15,020 bases of DNA from Christensenella sp. UBA7597 (GTDB lineage: Bacteria > Bacillota > Clostridia > Christensenellales > Borkfalkiaceae): positions 846-15,865 of the forward strand of contig DLQW01000039.1 of assembly GCA_002474405.1 (NCBI GenBank), in the 5' to 3' direction. Of the stretch, positions 6,970 to 13,718 are shown piece by piece; position 1 is the stretch's first letter, and each line of letters begins with the position of its first letter. The notes under the pieces are model-generated. The model worked only from the letters and a program-made list of their open reading frames with translations, did no database searches and was not told the DNA's origin. The position numbers and the translations under genes were made by a program.

Positions 6970-8154
6970 ATGGTTACGATTACTACTGCAAACGACGCTT
7001 TGAAAAACTACTATCTTGACGCGGTGAGCGACGCGCTGAACACGAAGGTGAATCCGCTGCTTGCCAGAATTAAAAAGACGACGGCGGACGTATGGGGCAA
7101 AGACGTGCGCAAGCTGGTGCGATACGGCGTTGCGGGCGGCGTTGCCGCGGGCGACGAAACGGGCGCTTTGCCCGCAACCGGCGGAAACAACTGCGTGCAG
7201 CTGGTTTCCACTTTGAAAAATCTGTACGGCACGATTGAGATTTCCGACAAGGCGATTCGCGCTTCCGCGGGCAACGAGGGCGCGTTTGTGAATATCCTGA
7301 ACGACGAAATGCAGGCGCTGATCAAGAGTTCGGAATTCAACTTCGGGCGCATGCTTTACGGCGACGGTTCCGGCAAGATTACCGGGGCGAGCGTTTCTTC
7401 CGCGGACGAGACCGCGGGCGTGATCAGCGTGGACGACGCGACGAACGTTTTCGAAGGCATGATTGTGGATTTCTGCACGTCGGGCGGTTCCAGACTGGCG
7501 GGGATTTCCGGCAGACAGATTACGAACGTGGACAGAGCGAACAAGAAGATTCAGGTTTCCGGTACGGCGATTGACAGCGATACGCTGACGAGCGGCTGCT
7601 ATATGACGCTGCAGAGTTCGCAGAAAAAGGAAATCACGGGGCTCGGCGCGTTGTTCGGTTCTTCCGCCACTTTATACGGCGTAACGAGGGCGAATTATTC
7701 GTGGATGAAGCCGTATTCGCTGACTTCGGCGGGCGCCTTCGATATTACCAAATTTCAGAAGGCAGTGGATACCATCGAACAGCAGTCGGGCAGCAAGATA
7801 AACTTTGCGGTGTGCTCGTTCGGCGTGAAGCGCGCGGTGTACAATTACCTTGTAGGGAAAGGCGTAACGCCCGAAATCAGAGAAATCGACGGCGGCTTCA
7901 AGGCGATTATGCTTGACGGCGTGCCCGTGGTTGCCGACAGATTCTGTCCGGCGGGGACGATGTATCTTTTGAATACAGACGATTTCTGCCTGCATCAGCT
8001 GTGCGACTGGCAGTGGCTGGAAAACGAGAACGGCAGCATTCTGAAGCAGATTGCCGGCAAGGCGGCATACAGCGCCACGCTGGTGAAATATGCGGAGCTG
8101 CTTTGCGCCCGCCCGAACGGTCAGGGCGCGCTGTTCGGCATCACCGAGGCGTAA
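6970..8154 (+). CDS. Major capsid protein, HK97 fold
   Basis: This is the main shell protein of the phage head. The 394-residue product starts with an alpha-helical arm (TTANDALKNYYLDAVSDALN) and moves into YGTIEISDKAIRA (about residues 86-98), typical of HK97-fold coats. A beta-rich insertion lies at about 140-215 (NVFEGMIVDF, ITNVDRANKKIQVSG), like the extra domain of P22-type coats. The end has the family signature: EIDGGFKAIMLDGVPVVADR (about 305-324), MYLLNTDDFCLHQL and SILKQIAGKAAYSATLVKYAEL. AAGGAGA lies ten bases before the ATG. There is no long N-terminal delta domain, which agrees with a separate scaffold gene upstream. A hairpin pair follows the stop codon. Confidence 0.93.
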   Translation: MVTITTANDALKNYYLDAVSDALNTKVNPLLARIKKTTADVWGKDVRKLVRYGVAGGVAAGDETGALPATGGNNCVQLVSTLKNLYGTIEISDKAIRASAGNEGAFVNILNDEMQALIKSSEFNFGRMLYGDGSGKITGASVSSADETAGVISVDDATNVFEGMIVDFCTSGGSRLAGISGRQITNVDRANKKIQVSGTAIDSDTLTSGCYMTLQSSQKKEITGLGALFGSSATLYGVTRANYSWMKPYSLTSAGAFDITKFQKAVDTIEQQSGSKINFAVCSFGVKRAVYNYLVGKGVTPEIREIDGGFKAIMLDGVPVVADRFCPAGTMYLLNTDDFCLHQLCDWQWLENENGSILKQIAGKAAYSATLVKYAELLCARPNGQGALFGITEA

Positions 8155-8185
8155 ACGGATTTCGGAAGGGGAGAAACGAAGGAAA

Positions 8186-8265
8186 GCCGCGCGCGGAAAA
8201 GTGCGCGGCGAAAATTTACGGGTGTTTGAAGAATAAAAAGCGGGGCGCCGCGGGGAAAACCGCGG
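8186..8265 (+). other. Two GC-rich hairpins with identical GGAAAA loops between capsid and adaptor genes
   Basis: The first hairpin pairs GCCGCGCGC (8186-8194) with GTGCGCGGC (8201-8209), with one G-T pair. The second pairs CCGCGG (8248-8253) with CCGCGG (8260-8265). Both have the six-base loop GGAAAA. Neither has a T-run after it, so a complete terminator is unlikely. They may stabilise the upstream capsid message or lower expression of the downstream genes. Confidence 0.55.
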
Positions 8266-8304
8266 AGGCGGGCGGCGGAAAAAATGAAACAGGAGGCGGA
8301 AAAA

Positions 8305-8874
8305 ATGAAAGTGAAAGACGTTGTGCGGGCGGCGGCGGAGGCGCTGCGGCTGACGGACGCGGTGAATTTTTGCGACGGGAAGAACGAATCGGACGCGGAG
8401 AAAGCGGCTGCGGGAGAAGCGGAAGCGAAAAAACTTCTGGAGTTTTTCAACGATACGGAAACGGAGCTGGCGGTTCTGGCGGTGCCGCTGATAAAAGACG
8501 AAAAAGTAACGGCGGTAAACGGGGAAATCGTTCTTTCGGCGCTGTCGGAAAATTTCGTGCGGGCGTTGCGGCTGACGGACAAAAACGGGAGGCGCGCGGC
8601 GTTTGCGGCGGGCGCGGGAACATTGAAAACGGACGCGGACGAAGGCATTTTGCGGTATGCGTATCTGCCCGCGAAAAAAACGCTGGACGGAGAAAGCGAT
8701 TTTCGTTGCGGCGTGCCGGAGAAATTGTTTGTAAACGGCGTCCTTTCGAGATATTATTTCGATAGGCAGTTGTTCGAAGAAGCCGCGGTATACAAGAAAG
8801 AGTACGAAGCGGCGGCGCTGTGCGTGCGCAGGCTGGCGGGCGGGGGAAAATGCCGCGCGCGGAGGTGGCGGTGA
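8305..8874 (+). CDS. Phage head-tail adaptor (P22 gp4/neck type), probable
   Basis: The 189-residue protein begins KVKDVVRAAAEALRLTDAV and has a helical pair (AKKLLEFFNDTETELAVLAV). A beta-rich middle (VNGEIVLSALSENFVRALRL, then GILRYAYLPAKKTLDG) leads to a helical end (VPEKLFVNGVLSRYYFDRQL, KKEYEAAAL). This helix-sheet-helix plan and the place straight after the capsid gene fit the adaptor that docks under the portal in short-tailed phages. The family call comes from pattern and position, not a searched match. The ATG at 8305 is chosen over that at 8284 because AGGAGG (8291-8296) sits eight bases upstream. The stop overlaps the next start by one base (TGATG), so the two are probably translationally coupled. 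Confidence 0.65.
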   Translation: MKVKDVVRAAAEALRLTDAVNFCDGKNESDAEKAAAGEAEAKKLLEFFNDTETELAVLAVPLIKDEKVTAVNGEIVLSALSENFVRALRLTDKNGRRAAFAAGAGTLKTDADEGILRYAYLPAKKTLDGESDFRCGVPEKLFVNGVLSRYYFDRQLFEEAAVYKKEYEAAALCVRRLAGGGKCRARRWR

Positions 8875-10235
8875 TGGCGACGGGAAGCGGAAATAAAATT
8901 TCGCGCAAGCTGCATACCTTCCGTTTCGACGGGTTTACGCGGACGGGCGAGGCGGGAAAACTGCAGGTGCAGACGCGCAACACGGAGCTGTCCGGTGGCG
9001 GGGCGTACCCTGCGTATGCGCTGGAAAACATTGTTTTAAAGGGCGAAAACGTTGTCTTTCCCGCGGAGGAAGGGACGATTGTGCGGGCGGCGACTCCCGC
9101 GGAGGTTACGGACGGGGTGAAATACGAGGACGCGATTATCGTAACTTCCGATTTAAGCGTATACCGTTACGAGCCGAATACGGGGGAATATACGGAGCTG
9201 ACGGGGATTGCGCTTAGCTGTCTGCCGACGATAGTGCCGTATCTTTCGGCGGAAAAGGACGAATATGCGGTGCTGTTCGGCGGGACGGTGGCGGCGGTGC
9301 GCGCGGGCGGTACGGTGAAAACGTTTGCGGAAAGCTGTTATAAAAATTACGGCTGCGCGGCGGCGGAAAGGCTGTTTTTTGCGGCGGACGGAAAGACGGT
9401 GAAATATTCGGGCGTGCTGAGCCCCGGAAACACGACGGACAGCGCGGACGAGGGCGGGTATATCGTACTGCCCGCTGATTCGGACATGCGCGGCATGTGC
9501 GCGCTGGGAAAGTACGTTTACGTGTTTTTCGAAAAAGAGGCGTACCGGCTGGACGGACGGGGCGCGGCGAGAGATTTTTCGGCGGAAAAGCTGAGTTACG
9601 GCGGCGGGCGGATTTATGAAAATTCGGTTTTTGCGTGCGGGAACGGGATTTGCTTCGTAACGGACGAGGGAATTTATTTCTTTGACGGAACGACGTTTAC
9701 CAACGTTACGAAAAAGCGGACGGAATTTTCGTTTTCCGACCTGAAAACGCTGTACTGCGCGGGCGCGGCGGGGAAATTTCTGTGTCAGTTCGGGAAGTCG
9801 GCGTTGCTGACGAAAAGCGTGTTATACAATACGGAGACGGGAGCGGTATCGGAGATACAGTGCGCGCTGAAAACGGCGTGCGCGTACGGAGAGAGGCTGT
9901 TTGTGAACCGCGGCGGGGAAGAGAAGGAGTTTCTGTTCGGCAAGCGGGCTTCGGACGATATTTCGTATACGGTGCAGCGGCTGAACGAGGACTTTTCGGA
10001 AAAGGGCGTGAAAACGCTGAAGCGGCTGACGTTGTACGGAACGGGGACGGCGGAAGTGAACGTATATTGCGGAAAGCAAACGACTCCGAAAACGTATGTA
10101 ACGGCGCTTTCGGAAACGGGGAAAAGCATCGAAGTGAACGAGAGTGCGGAAAGTTTTTCGTTTACGGCGTTTTTAAGCGGCGGTACGACTCTGACGGGCG
10201 CGGAAGCAGAGGTGTACGCGTTCGGGCGGGAATGA
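8874..10235 (+). CDS. Probable tail nozzle/stabiliser with beta-propeller-like repeats (P22 gp10-like)
   Basis: The 453-residue protein is almost entirely beta-strand with recurring short blades: MCALGKYVYVFFEKEAYRLD, VFACGNGICFVTDEGIYFFD and TACAYGERLFVNRGGEEK. These are aromatic-rich, Gly-bounded hairpins of the kind seen in beta-propellers. P22 gp10 and T7 gp12 nozzle proteins are built this way and follow the adaptor gene, as here. The N-terminus (GFTRTGEAGKLQVQTRNTEL) suggests an extended docking arm. GGAGG (8861-8865) lies eight bases before the ATG, and the start overlaps the adaptor stop. The C-terminal ~90 residues are a separate beta domain. The assignment rests on fold appearance and gene order; it could be another beta-propeller virion protein. 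Confidence 0.62.
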   Translation: MATGSGNKISRKLHTFRFDGFTRTGEAGKLQVQTRNTELSGGGAYPAYALENIVLKGENVVFPAEEGTIVRAATPAEVTDGVKYEDAIIVTSDLSVYRYEPNTGEYTELTGIALSCLPTIVPYLSAEKDEYAVLFGGTVAAVRAGGTVKTFAESCYKNYGCAAAERLFFAADGKTVKYSGVLSPGNTTDSADEGGYIVLPADSDMRGMCALGKYVYVFFEKEAYRLDGRGAARDFSAEKLSYGGGRIYENSVFACGNGICFVTDEGIYFFDGTTFTNVTKKRTEFSFSDLKTLYCAGAAGKFLCQFGKSALLTKSVLYNTETGAVSEIQCALKTACAYGERLFVNRGGEEKEFLFGKRASDDISYTVQRLNEDFSEKGVKTLKRLTLYGTGTAEVNVYCGKQTTPKTYVTALSETGKSIEVNESAESFSFTAFLSGGTTLTGAEAEVYAFGRE

Positions 10236-10268
10236 GAGATCGGAACGACGAAAAAGGAGGCGGAAAAA

Positions 10269-10748
10269 TTGACGATAGACATTATTACGCTGACGGCGAA
10301 GCAGTATGCGGCGCTGAGCGCGGAGCAACTGGACAAAGTCCGCGCCGCGCAGCTGAAAAAAGACGGATATAAGGCGGCTTTGGAAGAGGAAAAGCGGAAA
10401 AAGAAGTACGCGCTTGTGCGGGCGGGAATCTTTCGTTCGTGCGTGTACGAAAAACTTTGCGCGGCGCTTACGGCGGAATACGAAGAAAAAACGGCGGCGG
10501 TGCGGCAGGGGCTGTTGTTTTACCTGCAATACGCGGCAAAGCCCGAAACGAGCGGCGGAACGAGCGCGGAATATGCGGATTATTCGCTTTCGGCGACGGA
10601 ACGCGTACAGGCGGTGAAAAATTATTACCATGCAAAATATACGAACGCTTCGGAAAGGTTCGAGGCGTTTAAAAACGATACGACGGCGCCGACGTATCTC
10701 GGCGAGTATTATTCGGCGACGTACGATTATTTTGCGCAGGGGAATTGA
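10269..10748 (+). CDS. Unknown phage-block protein, helical
   Basis: I do not recognise this 159-residue protein. The start is TTG, supported by AGGAGG (10255-10260) eight bases upstream, 33 bases past the nozzle gene. It begins DIITLTAKQYAALSAEQLDK and has a long charged helical region (about residues 12-50, Lys/Glu/Ala-rich, coiled-coil-like). A second helical stretch around 55-85 is followed by a Tyr-rich C-terminal half (VKNYYHAKYT, GEYYSATYDY). No signal peptide or membrane segment is visible. As the last gene before the terminator it is presumably a virion or assembly protein, such as an ejected or tail-tip component, but nothing in the sequence proves that. Confidence 0.75.
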   Translation: MTIDIITLTAKQYAALSAEQLDKVRAAQLKKDGYKAALEEEKRKKKYALVRAGIFRSCVYEKLCAALTAEYEEKTAAVRQGLLFYLQYAAKPETSGGTSAEYADYSLSATERVQAVKNYYHAKYTNASERFEAFKNDTTAPTYLGEYYSATYDYFAQGN

Positions 10749-10770
10749 GATTTTTTGAAAATCGCGGATA

Positions 10771-10812
10771 AAGGAGAGAGAAAACGGATGATGTTTCTCT
10801 CTCTTTTCTTTT
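10771..10812 (+). terminator. Rho-independent terminator ending the phage block
   Basis: AAGGAGAGAG plus AAAC (10771-10785, one A bulged) pairs with GTTTCTCTCTCTTTT (10793-10806, including one G-T pair) around the loop GGATGAT. T-rich sequence follows. It lies 23 bases after the last gene of the cassette and marks its likely transcript end. Confidence 0.75.
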
Positions 10813-10825
10813 GAGTTGTATTGTT

Positions 10826-10986
10826 TTATGCCGCGATGGATTGCGCGAAAGCGAAATAAAAGGGCGAAAAGAAAGGGAACACTTCGCATAGTATACAATT
10901 ATGCGTGAATTTTTGAATTTATTGCATAAATATACGAAAAAATTGCAAAAATTTGCAAAAAAACTTATAAATATACATAAAAACGC
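10826..10986 (+). promoter_or_regulatory. AT-rich upstream control region with repeated TTATGC sites
   Basis: The 331-base gap before the peptidase gene holds no gene. TTATGC or its reverse GCATAA occurs at 10826-10831, 10899-10904, 10924-10929, 10992-10997 and 11014-11019. The second forms an inverted repeat, CGCATA (10885-10890) with TATGCG (10900-10905). ATAAATATAC is repeated at 10926-10935 and 10967-10976, and TTGCAAAAA at 10943-10951 and 10953-10961. This looks like a regulator-binding or UP-element region for the promoter that follows; the regulator is unknown. Confidence 0.5.
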
Positions 10987-11014
10987 TTGACTTATGCGGA
11001 AAACCGTGTATAAT
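10987..11014 (+). promoter_or_regulatory. Sigma-A-type promoter for the M28 peptidase gene
   Basis: The -35 box is TTGACT (10987-10992) and the -10 box is TATAAT (11009-11014), with a 16-base spacer. Transcription would begin near 11021, giving a leader of about 60 bases. TTATGC sites overlap the -35/spacer junction and the end of the -10 box, places where a bound repressor would block initiation. Confidence 0.82.
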
Positions 11015-11079
11015 TATGCACATAAACCAAAACAAAGCCGCGGCGGAATCGGCGCGGGAGATTCAAAGGAGAAAAAAAT

Positions 11080-12348
11080 ATGAAAACCAAAAAACTTGCC
11101 ACTGTATTGCTTGCTTCCGCACTGACCGCGGGGTGCGCGTTCGGATTCACCGCCTGCGACGAGACGACTTCGGGAAACGACGCGGCGCTTCTGGACGAAA
11201 TTACGAAATTGCAGCAGCAACTGAGCGAAGTGCAGAAAGATCTGGACGACATGAAGAAGGACGAGGAGCCGGCGGACGAAACGGTGTGGAACTTCGGCGC
11301 GGAGAGCTACGAAAAGCTGAAATACATCGATAAAGGACTTTCCGACCGCGACTGTTTTGACGGAAAACATTTCAAATATACGCAGAACTGGATTGCTTAC
11401 ACGCTGAAAAACGCGGGATATACGAGCGAAAATATCGAATATCAGGACGTGGCGATTCCCACATATGCGGCGAAAGACATGAGCGCATATCAGCTGAAAA
11501 AGACGTATTCCGCGGCGAGCAAAGCGGAATATCTGAACGACGGAAAGTATTATTCCAAAAAGACGAACGGCTACGGATATGTGGAAAACGCGGACGGCGA
11601 ATATGCGAAAGTAAACGTAACTTCGCAGAATATCGTGGTAACGAAGGAAGGCAAAACGGACAAGCAGATTATCGTAGGGATGCACTACGACGGCACGGGC
11701 ACGGGCGACAACGGTTCGGGCGTGGCGCTGGGGTTGACGACCGCGGAAAAATTCTTCGACGTGGAAACGCAGTTTACGATTAAATTCGTATTCTTTACCG
11801 CGGAGGAATACGGTTTGTACGGTTCGACGGCGTATGCGGAGAGCATGACAGAAGCGGAAAAGGCAAACACGCTGTATATGATTAACATCGATTCGATTGT
11901 GTGCGGGGATTATTGCTATTTATACGGCGGCGTGCAGGACAACGCAAACAAGACGGTTACGCAGACGGAAGCATACGACAACGCTTCGGCGGTGGCGAAG
12001 AGCTTAGGGCTCGAATTCAAATCTAACCCCTGGACGTGGGATAATCTTGCGCCTGAAAATTACGACGACGAAAACCCCGATTATGCGGCGCCTTCCACGG
12101 GAGACTGGAGCGACCATGCGCCGTTTGCGGAAGCGGGCGTAACGTATCTGTATCTGGAAGCGACGAACTGGGAGATTCCCGATTACACGGGGTACGGGGA
12201 AAGCTCGATTGTGGGGATGCTGATGAATACCGAGAACGATTATCTTGAATTCATCGAAACGTACTATCCGGGGCGCCCGCTTGCGCACCTTACGCAGTTT
12301 TCTTCGCTGCTGAACGCTTTGCTTACGCAGACGAGCTGGAATTATTAA
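11080..12348 (+). CDS. M28-family zinc peptidase lipoprotein
   Basis: This is an exported metallopeptidase, probably an aminopeptidase acting outside the membrane. The 422-residue protein has a lipoprotein signal peptide with two candidate lipidation cysteines, C19 (ALTAGC) and C26 (GFTAC). A short coiled coil (about residues 36-60, KLQQQLSEVQKDLDDM) precedes the enzyme domain. The two-zinc site is complete: H202 in GMHYDG, the bridging D210 in GDNGSG, the catalytic/ligand pair E242-E243 in FFTAEEYGLYG, D271 in MINIDS and H346 in WSDHAPF. AAGGAGA stands about eight bases before the ATG. It has its own promoter and terminator, so it is a single-gene unit. Its substrate is unknown; the family covers aminopeptidases, carboxypeptidases and glutaminyl cyclases. 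Confidence 0.9.
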   Translation: MKTKKLATVLLASALTAGCAFGFTACDETTSGNDAALLDEITKLQQQLSEVQKDLDDMKKDEEPADETVWNFGAESYEKLKYIDKGLSDRDCFDGKHFKYTQNWIAYTLKNAGYTSENIEYQDVAIPTYAAKDMSAYQLKKTYSAASKAEYLNDGKYYSKKTNGYGYVENADGEYAKVNVTSQNIVVTKEGKTDKQIIVGMHYDGTGTGDNGSGVALGLTTAEKFFDVETQFTIKFVFFTAEEYGLYGSTAYAESMTEAEKANTLYMINIDSIVCGDYCYLYGGVQDNANKTVTQTEAYDNASAVAKSLGLEFKSNPWTWDNLAPENYDDENPDYAAPSTGDWSDHAPFAEAGVTYLYLEATNWEIPDYTGYGESSIVGMLMNTENDYLEFIETYYPGRPLAHLTQFSSLLNALLTQTSWNY

Positions 12349-12398
12349 ATTTTTCCGCTTCTGACGCGGCGTTGCGAAATTTTTACACAAAGCATTTG

Positions 12399-12436
12399 CG
12401 ACCGTTCCTTTTTTCCCGGAACGGTCGTATTTTTTT
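12399..12436 (+). terminator. Rho-independent terminator after the M28 peptidase gene
   Basis: CGACCGTTCC (12399-12408) pairs perfectly with GGAACGGTCG (12418-12427) around a nine-base loop, followed by a run of seven T at 12430-12436. It starts about 50 bases past the stop codon. Confidence 0.93.
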
Positions 12437-12473
12437 GCTTCGGGGGGGGAAAAAATGGGCTAAAATTTAAAAT

Positions 12474-12735
12474 TGACCTCTATCGGCGCTGCGCGCCGCT
12501 TTACTTACCGGGATTGCCTTTGAGCGGCAATTCGGCAAGGATTCCCGCTATCGTAGGATTTTTCGCGCTTTTCTCTTTTTAGAGAAAAAGCGAAAAAGGG
12601 GAAAGCAAGGGGGAGGCTTAGAAAATGCTGCTTTTTGGGGTTGAATCAAGCTGACGGTTAATCGACTGCCCCTCATCACCTCGCTTTTGCGAGGAGCTTT
12701 CCCCCCCAAGGGGAAGCCTTGACATAAGGAAAAGC
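12474..12735 (+). repeat. Interspersed composite hairpin repeat (A plus B) in the gap after the M28 gene
   Basis: An elongated A block (12474-12610) carries the inserted hairpin of arms TTTTTCGC...TTTTCTCT (12559-12576) and AGAGAAAA...GCGAAAAA (12581-12597). It corresponds to the one at 5166-5203 but with different stem bases. A B block (12663-12720) has the stem CCTCGC/GCGAGG, then CCCCCCCAAGGGGAAGCC. Its lead-in from 12647 matches the repeat at the right end of the window. These occupy about half of the 555-base gap; the remainder is AT-rich promoter DNA. Confidence 0.85.
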
Positions 12736-12796
12736 AAGGGCGGTGGAATTTCTTATGAAATTTGTGAAATGTGAACAGTTTTGTCGTAAATGTAAA

Positions 12797-12874
12797 AATT
12801 TGTACAAATTGCATTATTTTGTATATTGACAAAGTTAAAAAGCCCTTATATAATAAAGATATAGAAGATCTTCT
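12797..12874 (+). promoter_or_regulatory. Consensus sigma-A promoter flanked by two palindromes
   Basis: The -35 box TTGACA (12826-12831) and -10 box TATAAT (12849-12854) both match the consensus exactly and are 17 bases apart, so this should be a very strong promoter. A perfect 14-bp palindrome AATTTGTACAAATT (12797-12810) lies 15 bases upstream of the -35 box. A perfect 12-bp palindrome AGAAGATCTTCT (12863-12874) lies at or just after the expected transcription start. Both are plausible operators, for an activator and a repressor respectively; the second could also act in RNA form. It drives the lipoprotein gene and probably the peptidase gene after it. Confidence 0.85.
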
Positions 12875-12903
12875 TAAAAATTCTGTCAAGGAGTAACGAA
12901 AAA

Positions 12904-13674
12904 TTGAGAGCTTTTAAACAAAAAAATTGTTATGACACAAAAGCCTCGGATACAGTTTCAAAGCGGAGTAAAAAAGCGTTTCTGAAAGGCGCGGGGATTT
13001 TGTGCGCGTGCGTTTTTGCGGGGGCGGCGGGCGCTTGCAAAAAGGACGATTCCGTAAAAGAGGGGAAGATTTACGATTTTTACGGGACTGCCGAATTTGT
13101 ATTGCCTTTCGAAAGCGAAAATTACACGAAAACGGGTGTTCTGAATTTCGATACCGATTTAACCATGGAGCAGATGACGGAAAAGACGAAATCTGCCGGG
13201 TATGGTGCGGAATTGTACGATTTCGACGGCGTGAAACGAATGTTGATCACGCAGGAACAGGGCGGTTGTAACTATTATTTTCTGATTTACGACAAGACGC
13301 TTCCCGCGGCGACGGGGAACGGCTCCGCAGAACGGTTTACGTTATGCGATTTATCGGAAAGCTACCGTATAAACGATAAACAATACGTTTTTCTTTTTCC
13401 GCAGCAGTTTGCCGAAGCGGGGAATTCCGGTCTGGTTTCCGGGGCGACGGAATCGAAAAAAGTGTACTGTACGTTTAACGAATTTTCCGATTTTTACAGA
13501 AATACGGGAAAAGACGACGTAACGATAGATTCCGGAAACCGCACGGTAACTTTTTCGTGTAAGGCGAGCGTTGATCAAAACGGAATCGACACGAACTATT
13601 CGGCGGGAGAGATTCTTTTAAGCTATACCGAGGCGGAAAACGGAAATTATGTGAACGTCAGCCTGAAAAGCTGA
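12904..13674 (+). CDS. Lipoprotein of unknown function
   Basis: The 256-residue protein starts at TTG, ten bases after AAGGAG (12888-12893); no in-frame ATG occurs before the signal sequence. A basic N-region (SKRSKKAFLK) precedes a hydrophobic core and the lipobox AGAC, with the lipidated cysteine at C45. The mature part is mostly beta-strand: YDFYGTAEFVLPFESENY, KRMLITQEQGGCNYYFLIYD and NRTVTFSCKAS, suggesting a small folded beta domain. I recognise no family. It lies 44 bases before a cysteine peptidase gene with no terminator between, so the two are probably co-transcribed. A role as partner, inhibitor or substrate receptor for that peptidase is possible but unproven. Confidence 0.85.
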   Translation: MRAFKQKNCYDTKASDTVSKRSKKAFLKGAGILCACVFAGAAGACKKDDSVKEGKIYDFYGTAEFVLPFESENYTKTGVLNFDTDLTMEQMTEKTKSAGYGAELYDFDGVKRMLITQEQGGCNYYFLIYDKTLPAATGNGSAERFTLCDLSESYRINDKQYVFLFPQQFAEAGNSGLVSGATESKKVYCTFNEFSDFYRNTGKDDVTIDSGNRTVTFSCKASVDQNGIDTNYSAGEILLSYTEAENGNYVNVSLKS

Positions 13675-13718
13675 GAGGATTCGTAACTAAATTTTTTTAC
13701 AATAAGGAGAAAAATAAG

